From Desulfovibrio sp. Marseille-P6017 (GTDB lineage Bacteria > Bacillota_A > Clostridia > Peptostreptococcales > Peptostreptococcaceae), in NCBI GenBank assembly GCA_900604495.1, contig UWOR01000002.1, positions 1-64,000 of the forward strand: DNA of 64,000 bases, read 5' to 3'. Below the pieces are notes generated by a model. That model did not search any database and was not told where the DNA came from. It saw only the letters and a program-made list of their open reading frames with translations. The position numbers and the translations under genes were made by a program. Positions 55,229 to 64,000 of the stretch are shown piece after piece. Every line of letters begins with the position of its first letter. Position 1 is the stretch's first letter.

Positions 55229-56908
55229 ATGGGAAAATCATACTCAATAGTATATGTAGGGGATATATCTAATGCTTTAAGTAGAAATGGCTTAAATGAT
55301 TTTATGGTTTTAAATAATCAACTTACAGTTTTATATACAGATGATGATTTTAATTCATTAAGGCTGAATAGAATAGAAGAAATTGCATGGTGGCAAGAGG
55401 GAAGGCCTATTAGTAGTTTGATACAAATTGGGGAAGGTATCTCTGATGGAGAAACAGTATCTAGTGCATCTCAAGTTGAATATATAGAAAATAATCCATA
55501 TATAACTGTAAAAGGTGAAGGTGTTATGATTGCTATAATAGATTCAGGAATTGATTATTTACATCCGGATTTTATAAATGATGATAACACTAGTAAGATT
55601 ATTTCTATATGGGACCAAAATGGAAATGAAGATGAAAAAAGTCCTCCTCAAGGCATGATTTTTGGAAGTGAATTTACAAGAGAAGATTTAAATAGGGCAA
55701 TACTAGAAAATGATCCTAGTCTAACTGTAGATAATATTGGAACGGGAACAATTGCAGCAGGAATAGCTTCTGGATCTGGAAGAAAAAATCCTTTATACAA
55801 GGGTGTAGCTCCAAAAAGTGAGTTGGTTGTAGTTAAATTAAGAGAATATGAAGGAACATTTTTAGAGGGTAGAATCAACTATATAAATAATGATTTCTTA
55901 GCGGCTATTAAATATATAATAGATGTAGCGGAAAAAGAAAATAAACTGACTATAATAAATTTAACTGTAGGAGAAAGATCAAGATCTGTAATTTTAACTA
56001 ACTTACTAGATACATTTGAGTTTTTAACCAGAACAGGTATTGTTGTAGTTAGTGGTGCTGGAAATGAAGGTAATACAAATATACACTATGAAGGGATATT
56101 AAAAAATTTATCTTCTACGGATGTTATTTTAGAAGTAGGAAATCAAAAAGCATTAGACATAACAATGTGTCCGAATGGACCAGGAAGAAGTGGAATTCAA
56201 TTAATATCTCCATCAGGAGAATTAAGTTATAGAGTAGATTATTCTCCTGACAATGAGGTATATAGAGGAAAATTTAATTTAGAAAATACAACTTATGAAA
56301 TACAAGCAATATATCCATGGCTTTTATCTGGTAATGGAGAAGTGTATATAAAAATAAATAATATAAAGCCAGGTATTTGGACAATAAGAACCTTTCCAGA
56401 ATTTGTGACAACTGGTGAATTTGATTTGTATTTACCAAATGGTAACTTAATTTCTAGCAATACTAAGTTTTTGGACCCAAATTCATTTACAACTATAACT
56501 TTATATGGAGCAACTGATAGTGTAATAACAGTAGGGGCATTTAATGACAAAACTAATAGCATGTGGATTGGATCATCAAAAGGTCCTATAAGAGCTAGAA
56601 CTACAATAAAACCTGATATAGTTGCTCCTGGAGTAGATATTATATCTACGTTTATAAATCAAGAATATATAAAATCTACAGGAACTGGTGTAAGTAGTTC
56701 ATTAACATGTGGAGTTTTAGCATTAATTATGGAATATATATCACTAGAAGGAGGATATCAAAGAAACTCTTTATTTACTCAAGTTTTAAAAACATACTTA
56801 ATGCTTGGAGCAACTAAAAGTCCTATATACACATATCCAAATGATTCTCAAGGATATGGAATTTTAAATTTAAGATCAACAATAGAAGCTATAGCAAATA
56901 ATCTATGA
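55229..56908 (+). CDS. cspC: CspC: germinant-sensing subtilisin-like pseudoprotease
   Basis: A 559-residue subtilase homologue. The catalytic Asp is kept (Asp105 in IIDSGID), but the His position is Thr172 (GTGTIAA) and the Ser position is Gly487 (GTGVSSS), so it cannot be an active protease. C. difficile CspC has the same Thr and Gly substitutions and controls the response to bile-acid germinants and co-germinants. ATG 55229 follows GGGGGAG and starts 11 bases after the cspBA stop, so the two are co-expressed, most likely late in sporulation in the forespore. Confidence 0.95.
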   Translation: MGKSYSIVYVGDISNALSRNGLNDFMVLNNQLTVLYTDDDFNSLRLNRIEEIAWWQEGRPISSLIQIGEGISDGETVSSASQVEYIENNPYITVKGEGVMIAIIDSGIDYLHPDFINDDNTSKIISIWDQNGNEDEKSPPQGMIFGSEFTREDLNRAILENDPSLTVDNIGTGTIAAGIASGSGRKNPLYKGVAPKSELVVVKLREYEGTFLEGRINYINNDFLAAIKYIIDVAEKENKLTIINLTVGERSRSVILTNLLDTFEFLTRTGIVVVSGAGNEGNTNIHYEGILKNLSSTDVILEVGNQKALDITMCPNGPGRSGIQLISPSGELSYRVDYSPDNEVYRGKFNLENTTYEIQAIYPWLLSGNGEVYIKINNIKPGIWTIRTFPEFVTTGEFDLYLPNGNLISSNTKFLDPNSFTTITLYGATDSVITVGAFNDKTNSMWIGSSKGPIRARTTIKPDIVAPGVDIISTFINQEYIKSTGTGVSSSLTCGVLALIMEYISLEGGYQRNSLFTQVLKTYLMLGATKSPIYTYPNDSQGYGILNLRSTIEAIANNL

Positions 56909-57027
56909 ATTTAAAAAAGATAATATATTTTACTATATATTAAAATATATGTAATTTGTAATAATGTGAATTTATCACAAAAAAAAGTTAATAATAATTA
57001 AAAAGGCAACAAGAGGTGGTGACTTTG

Positions 57028-57219
57028 ATGCAGGATAAAGCTAAAGCATTAAATGGTGAAAATAATCGTAGATTAGATTTAAAACAAGCTCTTGATAGAG
57101 CTATAAATGCACCATTTGCAGATGCCCATGATGTATATTCAGAAACTAATGTTAATATACCATCTGAAGAAAATACATTACAAGCTAAAGATTGGGTAGA
57201 TAATGGAAGTAGAACTTAA
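57028..57219 (+). CDS. DUF3787-like small protein
   Basis: A 63-residue hydrophilic protein without signal or membrane segments. The C-terminal NIPSEENTLQAKDWVDNGSR pattern (conserved AKDWVD) resembles DUF3787 proteins of clostridia, whose function is unknown. The ATG at 57028 has AGAGGTGG at the right distance; earlier GTG codons lie inside that site. It lies about 120 bases after cspC and may belong to the same sporulation programme, which is a guess from position. Confidence 0.65.
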   Translation: MQDKAKALNGENNRRLDLKQALDRAINAPFADAHDVYSETNVNIPSEENTLQAKDWVDNGSRT

Positions 57220-57227
57220 TATAATTA

Positions 57228-57265
57228 AAATAAAAGGGCTATCTAATTAGATAACCCTTTTATTG
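57228..57265. terminator. Bidirectional terminator after the DUF3787-like gene
   Basis: AATAAAAGGG(C)TATCT / AGATA(A)CCCTTTTATT stem between convergent genes; it overlaps the end of the LysM-like gene. Confidence 0.75.
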
Positions 57266-57661
57266 AGAAGGAACAACTATATATTGCCCTGCTTCTATAT
57301 TGTAGTCATCTGATATAATATTTATATTTTCTTTATATACAATTTTTCTAAAATATTTTAAGTCTTCATTACTAATATCATAATTATATTTTTTTATAAT
57401 ATCATCTATTGTTTCTCCGGAAACAACGAGATGCTTAGTAAATGTTCTATCTGACATTATTTTATTATAAGCATTTTTATAAGGAATTTCATAAAGTTTT
57501 GCTACTAAAGGTATATTTTTATATGCATAACTAGAAACTTCATCTAAACAAGTTATATAATCATAAAATCCATCTCTGAAAACTTGAGATATAGATTTAT
57601 TATTGTCTACATTAGGAGCAATAAAAAATAATACTAATAAAAAGAGTAAACAATACTTCAA
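57260..57661 (-). CDS. Small exported LysM-like protein
   Basis: A 133-residue protein with an N-terminal hydrophobic export signal (about 2-18). The C-terminal 60 residues (HLVVSGETIDDIIKKYN to IEAGQYIVVPS) follow the LysM plan (VxxGETxxxI ... xxxGQxIxVP), with an unusually long insertion in the middle. LysM domains bind peptidoglycan or chitin. The TTG at 57661 is preferred because AGAGGTG precedes it; the GTG at 57670 is within that site. It lies downstream of the kinase gene, separated by a hairpin. Confidence 0.6.
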   Translation of the reverse strand: MKYCLLFLLVLFFIAPNVDNNKSISQVFRDGFYDYITCLDEVSSYAYKNIPLVAKLYEIPYKNAYNKIMSDRTFTKHLVVSGETIDDIIKKYNYDISNEDLKYFRKIVYKENINIISDDYNIEAGQYIVVPSQ

Positions 57662-57696
57662 ATATATCACCTCTTAATTAGTATTATTGACAAAAA

Positions 57697-57733
57697 TATA
57701 GGGTTTATATCAAATGAAATATAAACCCTATAA
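57697..57733 (-). terminator. Intrinsic terminator after the propeller kinase gene
   Basis: TATAGGGTTTATAT and its complement form a perfect 14-bp stem with an 8-base loop. On the minus strand it is followed by TTTTTG. Confidence 0.7.
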
Positions 57734-57747
57734 TTATATATTTTTAT

Positions 57748-60700
57748 TTAACTGGGTAAAGTTATTATAAATGTACTACCTTTACCGATTTCACTTTCAA
57801 CAGATATTTTTCCATTATGAAGTTCTATTAGATGTTTAGTTATAGTAAGTCCTAGACCACTACCACCTTTTACTTCAGATGTAGAATCTATAACTTGATT
57901 AAACTTATCAAAAATTTTATCAATATTTCTTTGACTTATGCCTATACCAGTATCTTTTACGCTGATTTGAATATAGTCATCTAAATCATTTATAAATACA
58001 TCAATTTTTCCTCCAGGTGGCGTAAACTTCACTGCATTACCAATTAAATTTACAATACATCTTTCTATTTCATATCTGTCACACTCAATAATTTTTTCTT
58101 CTATCATAGTATCTATAGTAAATTCTATACCTTTACTTTCTATATAATCTTTTAATCCTAATATAGTTTCTTCGACTATAAATACAATATCTTCTTCTTT
58201 TTTATTGATAATATAGCTGTTACTTTGAAGTTTGCTAGTATCTATTATATTATTAATTATATTTAACAGACGTGTACAGTTTCTTCCCATTATATCCATA
58301 TAGTAATCAAGTTTATCAGGTGTTAGCTCATTTTTTCTGTTAAAGTCTCTTATTAATTGACCAGTACCGTTAATTACATTTAGTGGAGTTCTAAGTTCGT
58401 GAGATAAATTAACAAAGTAGTTATTTTTATTCTTTTCTAATGTAATTAATTTATTAAATAACTTTTTATTTTTTTTCATTTCAGATTTTAGTTCTTTAGT
58501 TCTATTTTCAACTAAGTTATCTAGCCTTTTAACTTTTGTCATATTAAATTTAATAATAATTAGTGTAAATATAATGTATCCTAAGATTGCTAACTTACTT
58601 TTCCAAAAAGGGGGCTTTATAATAAATGAAACTTTATTTTCGTCACTCATTATGCCATTGTAACTTAAAGCCTTAACTTTAAAAGTATATTTTCCAGGTG
58701 ATAAATTAGCATAAACTATTTTGTTAGTATGAGATAATACCCAATCGTTATCAGAACCCTCAAGCATATAATAATATTGCACACCGTCTAAATTTTTATA
58801 ATCATCAACAAAAAAACTTAAAGTAATATTATTCTCAGTAGATTCAAATTTACGATTAGAGATATCTTTATAATTTAAACCTTTAACTTCAAACTTATTG
58901 AATATTACATTAGGTTTATATTTAGAAGTATTAATATCTTTAGGTTTGAATATATTAAATCCATTTATACCACCAAAATAAAAATCTCCATTTTTATTTT
59001 TAAAGTATGACTTTCCATTAAACTCATTACTTTGAAGTCCATCTATAACTGTATAATTTTCAAACACTTTAGTTTTTGTATTGAATTTAGAGATCCCGCT
59101 ATTAGTACTCATCCAAAAATTATTGTTAGAGTCGATTAAAATACCATAAATATTATTATTAGGTAATCCATCGTTAGTTGTATAGTGAGTAAACTTTTCT
59201 GTACTAGTATCAAAAATATTTAGACCATGACTAGTTCCTATAACTATATTACCAAACATATCTTCAGTTATACTTCTAATTGAATTGTTAGTTATACTAG
59301 TATTATCATCTTCTATATTCTTATATACTTTAATAGAATTATCTTTGGGATTTAGTTCTACTAACCCTCCATCTAGAAAACAACCTATATAATATTTTCC
59401 GTTTTTACTTTCATAAATATCTCTTATAAATAAATCACTTATAGAATTTTTTATAAGATAATTTGTTATATTAGTTATTTCTTTAGTTTCAATATTCATA
59501 ACAGCTAAACCTACATTTGTTCCAATCCAAAGGTAGTTTTTGCTATCAACAAATAATGATTTTATCATATTAACAGGTAATCCATCTTCAACTGAAAAGT
59601 TTTGGATCGTTTTAGAATTTTTATTAACAATAGTAAGCCCATTTGAAGTACCTATATAAATTTCATTGTTTAGGCCTGTTATATCTTGGATAGTATTATC
59701 GCATAAACTACTATTTTCACTAGTTAAAAAGTAACGATCATCATTTTTTTTATTTATTATGTTTACACCTGTTAAACTAGTACCAACCCAAATATACTCA
59801 TCATCATCTTCATAAATTCCATGTATCATATTACTGCTTAAAGAATTTTTATCAAAGGGATCATACTTATAATGTTGAAAGTTATTATTAGGGTCGAAAA
59901 TAGAAATCCCTTTATATGTTCCAACCCAAATTAATCCACTTTTATCTTCTATTAAACAGTAGGTTTTATCATCTATAAGGCTATTTTGGTCATAAATTTT
60001 ATTTTTATAATTTATAAAGTTATCGTTTTCTGTATTATATTTAGATAATCCTCCCTGTGTATTTATCCATAAGTTGCCATTAGAATCTCTTAGTATATCT
60101 CTTATAAAATTACTAGGAATAGAATTATTTGAATTTGTATTTGTATAAACTTTAAACTCATAAGTATCAATATCTATTTTAAATAAGCCAGATCCTAAGG
60201 TAGCAATCCATATATATTTATTGTCATTATAGAGTCTATATATAGGATAGTCTGAGATAGTATTTATATTATTATTAGTAAATTCTTTAATTTTCTTTAG
60301 GTTTTTGTCTAGTTTAACTAAACCACTTTGAGTACCAAGCCAGATATCACCATTAGAATCCTCTTCTATTGAGTGTATATACTGTGTAGGTAAATCATTA
60401 TTATTATTTAAAATCCTTTCAAATGAATCTGTATTTTTATTATATAAGTTTAACCCATTTGAGGTAGTAACTAATATATCACCAGCTTTAGTAACTAAAA
60501 TTTCGCATATGCGGTCATTTGACAGTGTTCCATTATTAGACTCTGAAAAATATCTAGTAATATTATCATTTTTAGTATTTATTTTATTTAAACCATTTAT
60601 AGTAGATACCCATACATATCCTTCATTATCTTCAATTATATCTACAATATAATTGCTGCTAATGGTATTTTTATTATAAATATCGTGAGTATATTTTTCA

Positions 60701-60930
60701 AAGTTATATCCATTGTATTTATTTAAACCATCATTAGTTCCTATCCAAATATAGCCATTGCTATCTTGAAAAATAGTTTCTACTGTAGATTGGGATAACC
60801 CATCTTCAATTGTAATACTTCTGAAATTTATGTTATCAGGAGTATTAGCATAAGATAAAACTGGACTTAAAATAATAATAAATAAAGCTAATAAAAATTT
60901 ATCTATAAAACTTTTTATGTTCTTTGTCAT
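57748..60930 (-). CDS. Sensor histidine kinase with two-component-regulator propeller (14 repeats)
   Basis: A 1060-residue membrane kinase. After a signal peptide (about 1-28), 14 repeats of the type DSNGxxWIGTxxGLxxxN (about 35-680) predict two seven-bladed beta-propellers outside the cell. A Y_Y_Y domain (about 690-765) follows, then one transmembrane helix (about 775-792), a coiled coil, the phospho-acceptor box NLSHELRTPLNV, and the ATPase domain with DTGIGIS and GGSGLGLTI. No receiver or DNA-binding domain is fused, unlike Bacteroides hybrid systems, and no response regulator is adjacent. The signal is unknown; in relatives it is often a carbohydrate. Confidence 0.85.
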   Translation of the reverse strand: MTKNIKSFIDKFLLALFIIILSPVLSYANTPDNINFRSITIEDGLSQSTVETIFQDSNGYIWIGTNDGLNKYNGYNFEKYTHDIYNKNTISSNYIVDIIEDNEGYVWVSTINGLNKINTKNDNITRYFSESNNGTLSNDRICEILVTKAGDILVTTSNGLNLYNKNTDSFERILNNNNDLPTQYIHSIEEDSNGDIWLGTQSGLVKLDKNLKKIKEFTNNNINTISDYPIYRLYNDNKYIWIATLGSGLFKIDIDTYEFKVYTNTNSNNSIPSNFIRDILRDSNGNLWINTQGGLSKYNTENDNFINYKNKIYDQNSLIDDKTYCLIEDKSGLIWVGTYKGISIFDPNNNFQHYKYDPFDKNSLSSNMIHGIYEDDDEYIWVGTSLTGVNIINKKNDDRYFLTSENSSLCDNTIQDITGLNNEIYIGTSNGLTIVNKNSKTIQNFSVEDGLPVNMIKSLFVDSKNYLWIGTNVGLAVMNIETKEITNITNYLIKNSISDLFIRDIYESKNGKYYIGCFLDGGLVELNPKDNSIKVYKNIEDDNTSITNNSIRSITEDMFGNIVIGTSHGLNIFDTSTEKFTHYTTNDGLPNNNIYGILIDSNNNFWMSTNSGISKFNTKTKVFENYTVIDGLQSNEFNGKSYFKNKNGDFYFGGINGFNIFKPKDINTSKYKPNVIFNKFEVKGLNYKDISNRKFESTENNITLSFFVDDYKNLDGVQYYYMLEGSDNDWVLSHTNKIVYANLSPGKYTFKVKALSYNGIMSDENKVSFIIKPPFWKSKLAILGYIIFTLIIIKFNMTKVKRLDNLVENRTKELKSEMKKNKKLFNKLITLEKNKNNYFVNLSHELRTPLNVINGTGQLIRDFNRKNELTPDKLDYYMDIMGRNCTRLLNIINNIIDTSKLQSNSYIINKKEEDIVFIVEETILGLKDYIESKGIEFTIDTMIEEKIIECDRYEIERCIVNLIGNAVKFTPPGGKIDVFINDLDDYIQISVKDTGIGISQRNIDKIFDKFNQVIDSTSEVKGGSGLGLTITKHLIELHNGKISVESEIGKGSTFIITLPS

Positions 60931-61043
60931 TATTCACCTCGAGAGCTTATTATGTAATCTATAATTAGACTATATCAAAAAATAGGAAATTAATAAATTA
61001 TAATTGAGTAATAAAATGTAAAAAACATAAAAAAATAAAGATA

Positions 61044-61072
61044 TTGACTAAAATTTTAGAAGTTGGTATAAT
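61044..61072 (+). promoter_or_regulatory. Promoter of the asnS T-box transcript
   Basis: TTGACT (61044-61049), a 17-base spacer and TATAAT (61067-61072) form a strong vegetative promoter directly before the T-box leader. Confidence 0.7.
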
Positions 61073-61089
61073 CTTCTTACAATATAGTA

Positions 61090-61355
61090 ATACTAGAACT
61101 AAAGACTATGATGAGAAGAGTAGATATAAAATTTAGTTTTCAGAGAGTTGGGATAAGGTGTGAGCCCAATACGAAATTTATATTGAAGAACATCTCGGAG
61201 TCTCTACCCGAAAGCGATAGCAAGTAGGCCTAGACGGATGATCCCGTTACGATCATAAGCATAGCTTAACTAAGAGGTCATATTTTGACAATTAGGGTGG
61301 TACCGCGAGAGTATAGTCTTTCGTCCCTTTATATGGGATGAAAGGCTTTTTTTAT
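61090..61355 (+). ncRNA. T-box leader of asnS
   Basis: The conserved T-box sequence AGGGTGGTACCGCG is at 61294-61307 and is followed by a terminator (GTCTTTC...GAAAGGC with T run, about 61316-61353). Stem I carries the usual AGAG and GAGCC-type elements (61142-61165). AAC at 61189-61191 (GAAGAACATC) is a candidate specifier codon for asparagine, consistent with the downstream synthetase. Uncharged tRNA-Asn should stabilise the antiterminator and allow transcription. Confidence 0.93.
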
Positions 61356-61390
61356 TTTTAATAATAACTAAAATAGGGAGGAAATACAAA

Positions 61391-62791
61391 ATGCAAAAAC
61401 AATTTGTGACTGTAAAAGAACTATACAGAAACCAAAATGAGTATATTGGTAAAACTGTAAAGGTAGCAGGTTGGATAAGAACATCTAGAGGATCAAAAAA
61501 CTTTGGATTTATAGAATTAAATGACGGAAGTTTCTTTAAGAACATGCAAATAATTTTATCTGATGATAAATTAGAAAACTTTAAAGAAATAACTAAGTTA
61601 CCAATAAGCTCATCAATAATAGTTGAAGGAGAAGTTGTGTCAACTGAAGGAGCTAAGCAACCAATAGAAATACATGCAGCAAATGTTATAGTAGAAGGTG
61701 AATCAGACAGCTCATATCCATTACAAAAGAAGAGACATACGCTTGAGTACTTAAGAACAATAGCGCACTTAAGACCAAGAAGTAACACATTCTCTGCTGT
61801 ATTTAGAGTAAGAAGTTTAACAGCATATGCTATACACAAATTCTTCCAAGAAAGAAACTTTGTATACTCTCACTCTCCAATAATAACAGGAAGTGACTGT
61901 GAGGGTGCAGGGGAAATGTTTAGATTAACAACTATGGATTTAAACAATGTTCCTAAAACAGAAGATGGAAATGTGGATTACTCTAAAGACTTCTTTGGAA
62001 AAGAAGCTAACTTAACAGTTAGTGGTCAATTAAATGCCGAAATAATGGCTCTTGCATTTAGAAATGTTTACACATTTGGACCAACATTTAGAGCGGAAAA
62101 CTCATTTACTGCAAGACATGCATCTGAATTCTGGATGATAGAACCAGAAATAGCATTTGGTGATTTAGAAGATGATATGGAACTTGCTGAAGATATGATA
62201 AAATACATAATAAGCTATGTTATGGAGAATGCTCCAGAAGAAATGGAATTCTTCAATAGCTTTATAGATAAAGGCTTATTTGAAAGATTAAATAATGTAC
62301 TTAACTCTCCATTCAAGAGAATTACATATACTGAAGCTGTAGAAATATTAACTAAATCAGGAGTAGAATTTGAATATCCAGTTACTTGGGGAGATGACTT
62401 ACAAACTGAACATGAAAGATATATAACAGAGCAAGTATTTAATGCACCTGTATTTGTAACTGATTATCCAAAAGATATAAAAGCATTCTATATGAGAATG
62501 AATGAAGATGGAAAAACTGTTAGAGCGATGGACTTATTAGTTCCAGGTGTTGGAGAAATAGTTGGTGGTTCTCAAAGAGAAGAAAGAGAAGACGTATTAT
62601 TAGAAAGAATTAAAGAACTAGGATTAAAAGAGGAAGATTATTGGTGGTACTTAGAGCTTAGAAAGTATGGAACAGCTACTCATTCTGGATTTGGTTTAGG
62701 ATTTGAGAGAATGATAATGTACTTAACTGGTATGTCAAATATAAGAGATGTAATACCATTCCCACGTACTCCAAGAAATGCTGAGTTCTAA
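61391..62791 (+). CDS. asnS: Asparaginyl-tRNA synthetase
   Basis: A 466-residue class II aminoacyl-tRNA synthetase. An N-terminal OB-fold anticodon-binding domain (about 15-105; [20 protein letters not shown]) is followed by the catalytic core with motif 2 ([20 protein letters not shown]) and motif 3 ([15 protein letters not shown]). The combination matches AsnRS rather than AspRS or LysRS, and the T-box leader with an AAC specifier agrees. It charges tRNA-Asn in the cytosol. AGGGAGG precedes the ATG. Confidence 0.95.
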   Translation: MQKQFVTVKELYRNQNEYIGKTVKVAGWIRTSRGSKNFGFIELNDGSFFKNMQIILSDDKLENFKEITKLPISSSIIVEGEVVSTEGAKQPIEIHAANVIVEGESDSSYPLQKKRHTLEYLRTIAHLRPRSNTFSAVFRVRSLTAYAIHKFFQERNFVYSHSPIITGSDCEGAGEMFRLTTMDLNNVPKTEDGNVDYSKDFFGKEANLTVSGQLNAEIMALAFRNVYTFGPTFRAENSFTARHASEFWMIEPEIAFGDLEDDMELAEDMIKYIISYVMENAPEEMEFFNSFIDKGLFERLNNVLNSPFKRITYTEAVEILTKSGVEFEYPVTWGDDLQTEHERYITEQVFNAPVFVTDYPKDIKAFYMRMNEDGKTVRAMDLLVPGVGEIVGGSQREEREDVLLERIKELGLKEEDYWWYLELRKYGTATHSGFGLGFERMIMYLTGMSNIRDVIPFPRTPRNAEF

Positions 62792-62827
62792 ATTTATATA
62801 AAAATTTATTAAAAATTATTTTAAATT

Positions 62828-62883
62828 AAAAAATCACTGAAATGTAAGTTTGACTTAATTTATATTTCAGTGATTTTTATTAT
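62828..62883 (+). terminator. Intrinsic terminator after asnS
   Basis: AAAAATCACTGAAAT / ATTTCAGTGATTTTT stem with a loop of about 22 bases. Confidence 0.75.
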
Positions 62884-62988
62884 TTAATTGAATATAACGA
62901 TTTATATTTTACGATAAGAGAAGGTTAGATTTAATAGATTAAAATTGGGTATATAATAGATATAAATTTTGAATGAATGAGGTGGATT

Positions 62989-63291
62989 ATGAATTACACT
63001 AATATAAATAAATATGAATTGAAGAATCTATTAGAAAGTGAGAAAGAATGTTTACTTTTAGATGTTAGAACTAAAGAAGAATTTAGTGAGTATAAAATAG
63101 AGGGAGCAGTAAACATACCATTACAAGAGTTATTTTTTAATATGGATGATATTGAAAAATATAGAGATAAAAAGATAATAGTGTATTGTAGAAGTGGTCA
63201 TAGAAGTATTACAGCATGTAATTTGCTTTCAATGGAAGGTTATGATGATCTATATAATTTAGAAATGGGAATAATAGACTATGTGATATAG
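62989..63291 (+). CDS. Rhodanese-like domain protein
   Basis: A 100-residue single rhodanese domain. The N-terminal LLDVRTKEEFSEYKIEGAVNIP and the active-site loop VYCRSGHRS with the catalytic cysteine are intact, so a sulfurtransferase or persulfide-carrier activity is plausible. It lacks signal or membrane segments and is cytosolic. The ATG at 62989 is chosen because GAGGTGG lies between it and ATG 62977. It is a single gene with a terminator following. Confidence 0.88.
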   Translation: MNYTNINKYELKNLLESEKECLLLDVRTKEEFSEYKIEGAVNIPLQELFFNMDDIEKYRDKKIIVYCRSGHRSITACNLLSMEGYDDLYNLEMGIIDYVI

Positions 63292-63302
63292 AAAAATATA
63301 TA

Positions 63303-63353
63303 TAAATACTTAATTAAAGCTTTCAGTTAAGCTATAGTTAAGTATTTTTTTGT
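63303..63353 (+). terminator. Intrinsic terminator after the rhodanese gene
   Basis: AATACTTAA / TTAAGTATT outer stem and AAGCT / AGCT inner stem, followed by a T run. Confidence 0.7.
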
Positions 63354-63391
63354 ATAATAAATTTAATAATTTTAGCAGTTGGAGGATCGGT

Positions 63392-64000
63392 ATGTATAAT
63401 AACTATTCTAAGATTAACGGTGTTATGACTAGAAAAACAAAAAATAATGATATTAAAAGGAGAAAATTAAAGATAGAAAATTGTCCTAAATGTGACAGGC
63501 ATATTTATGATATTGACATTTATTGTAAATATTGTGGGTTTAATTTAGAAGAAACATCAATTTATACTAAAGATGTTACTGTAAGTTGGAATTATAAAGA
63601 CATTATTAACTATTTTAATATGCCTAAAACCTTAATTACAGCTACATTTGCAACATTTATATTATTTATAATATCAATATTAGGAAAAAATATAATTAGT
63701 GATTATATTTCTAATATAGACGATTTAGTAAACCCAATACATATATTATTAGGTTTAAACTTAGGTTCTTTAACTTATTATAAATCAACTATGATGGGGT
63801 GGAGTGGAAATGAACTAAAACTTGGTCTAGTTGTTTTTGCTATATTACCTATAATATCAATAGCTATATCTAATTTGATTTTTAATAAAAAAAATATTAA
63901 GAACATTAAAGATGTATTTAGGAATTCTTTAGGTGTTGGTATTTCTTATGGGATTATATTATTTATTTTAGCTTTAATCAGTAGAATAAAGATTAACTAT
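63392..64000 (+). CDS. Zinc-ribbon membrane protein, truncated by window end
   Basis: An open frame from ATG 63392 (GGAGG at 63381) to the last base, at least 203 residues. An N-terminal basic region is followed by a zinc-ribbon (CPKCDRHIYDIDIYCKYCG, about residues 35-53) and then hydrophobic helices (about 84-105, 118-135, 150-165, 185-200). Zinc-ribbon plus polytopic membrane region is common in clostridial proteins of unknown function. The C-terminus is not in the window, so no family can be assigned. Confidence 0.75.
   Translation, partial: MYNNYSKINGVMTRKTKNNDIKRRKLKIENCPKCDRHIYDIDIYCKYCGFNLEETSIYTKDVTVSWNYKDIINYFNMPKTLITATFATFILFIISILGKNIISDYISNIDDLVNPIHILLGLNLGSLTYYKSTMMGWSGNELKLGLVVFAILPIISIAISNLIFNKKNIKNIKDVFRNSLGVGISYGIILFILALISRIKINY

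Overview
The window is strongly AT-rich, uses ATA/TTA/AGA-type codons throughout, and has a low-GC Firmicutes gene set. The best taxonomic marker is the germination pair at 51.9-56.9 kb: a fused CspB-CspA protein followed by a CspC pseudoprotease. That arrangement is characteristic of Peptostreptococcaceae (the Clostridioides / Paeniclostridium / Romboutsia group). A glutamate 2,3-aminomutase, a biotin-dependent Na+-pumping decarboxylase, a glycine riboswitch on a Na+/alanine-type symporter, and a glycine-reductase-type thioredoxin pair fit an anaerobic, amino-acid-fermenting, spore-forming clostridium. Genus and species cannot be fixed from this sequence alone. No rRNA, tRNA, IS element, prophage or CRISPR array was seen.

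Layout. 0-5 kb: end of a K+ channel gene, then a DUF454 / two ABC half-transporter / YgbA operon behind a Fur-box-like site. 5-13 kb: HAD phosphatase, an M3 oligopeptidase with a damaged 5' end, trxB-trxA, guanine riboswitch-xpt, transaldolase, a dicarboxylate/amino-acid symporter and a small secreted protein. 13-16 kb: an OmpR-type two-component system whose kinase gene is split at an A8 run. 16-24 kb: a heme acquisition locus with an AraC regulator, a sortase-anchored surface protein with four heme-binding-type domains, a second membrane-anchored one, a class D-like sortase, a heme ABC importer and a DUF4405 cytochrome-like membrane protein. 24-28 kb: TetR regulator and an oxaloacetate decarboxylase operon. 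28-32 kb: glycine riboswitch with an AGCS symporter, then proBA. 32-44 kb: ECF S component, topB, YjdF-like protein, FAD oxidoreductase, a NUMOD1-like protein, PrsA foldase, cupin, siroheme reductase and a split surface protein. 44-51 kb: glutamate 2,3-aminomutase, then a divergent MFS / HTH-regulator / amidohydrolase cluster and an AI-2E-type exporter. 51-57 kb: cspBA-cspC and a DUF3787-like gene. 57-64 kb: LysM-like protein, an orphan 14-repeat propeller histidine kinase, T-box-asnS, rhodanese, and a partial zinc-ribbon membrane protein.

How the genes work together. The best-developed system is the heme locus. Two Fur-box-like sites (17035-17049 and 23171-23189) suggest iron control. The surface proteins carry paired Met-Ala/Ser-Arg and Met-(Gly/Ser)-Arg signatures where classical NEAT domains use tyrosines, which suggests a Met-coordinated (Shp-like) heme relay into the lipoprotein/permease/ATPase importer. 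A third Fur-like site (724-738) stands before the DUF454-ABC-YgbA operon, linking it to iron as well. Amino-acid fermentation is represented by the EAM, proBA, Trx pair, glycine riboswitch-symporter and decarboxylase genes.

Caution. Four apparent single-base indels interrupt otherwise good genes: two in the M3 peptidase, one in the histidine kinase and one in the Big2/FN3 protein. Three of them lie in A runs. They may be real mutations, slippage sites or sequencing errors.
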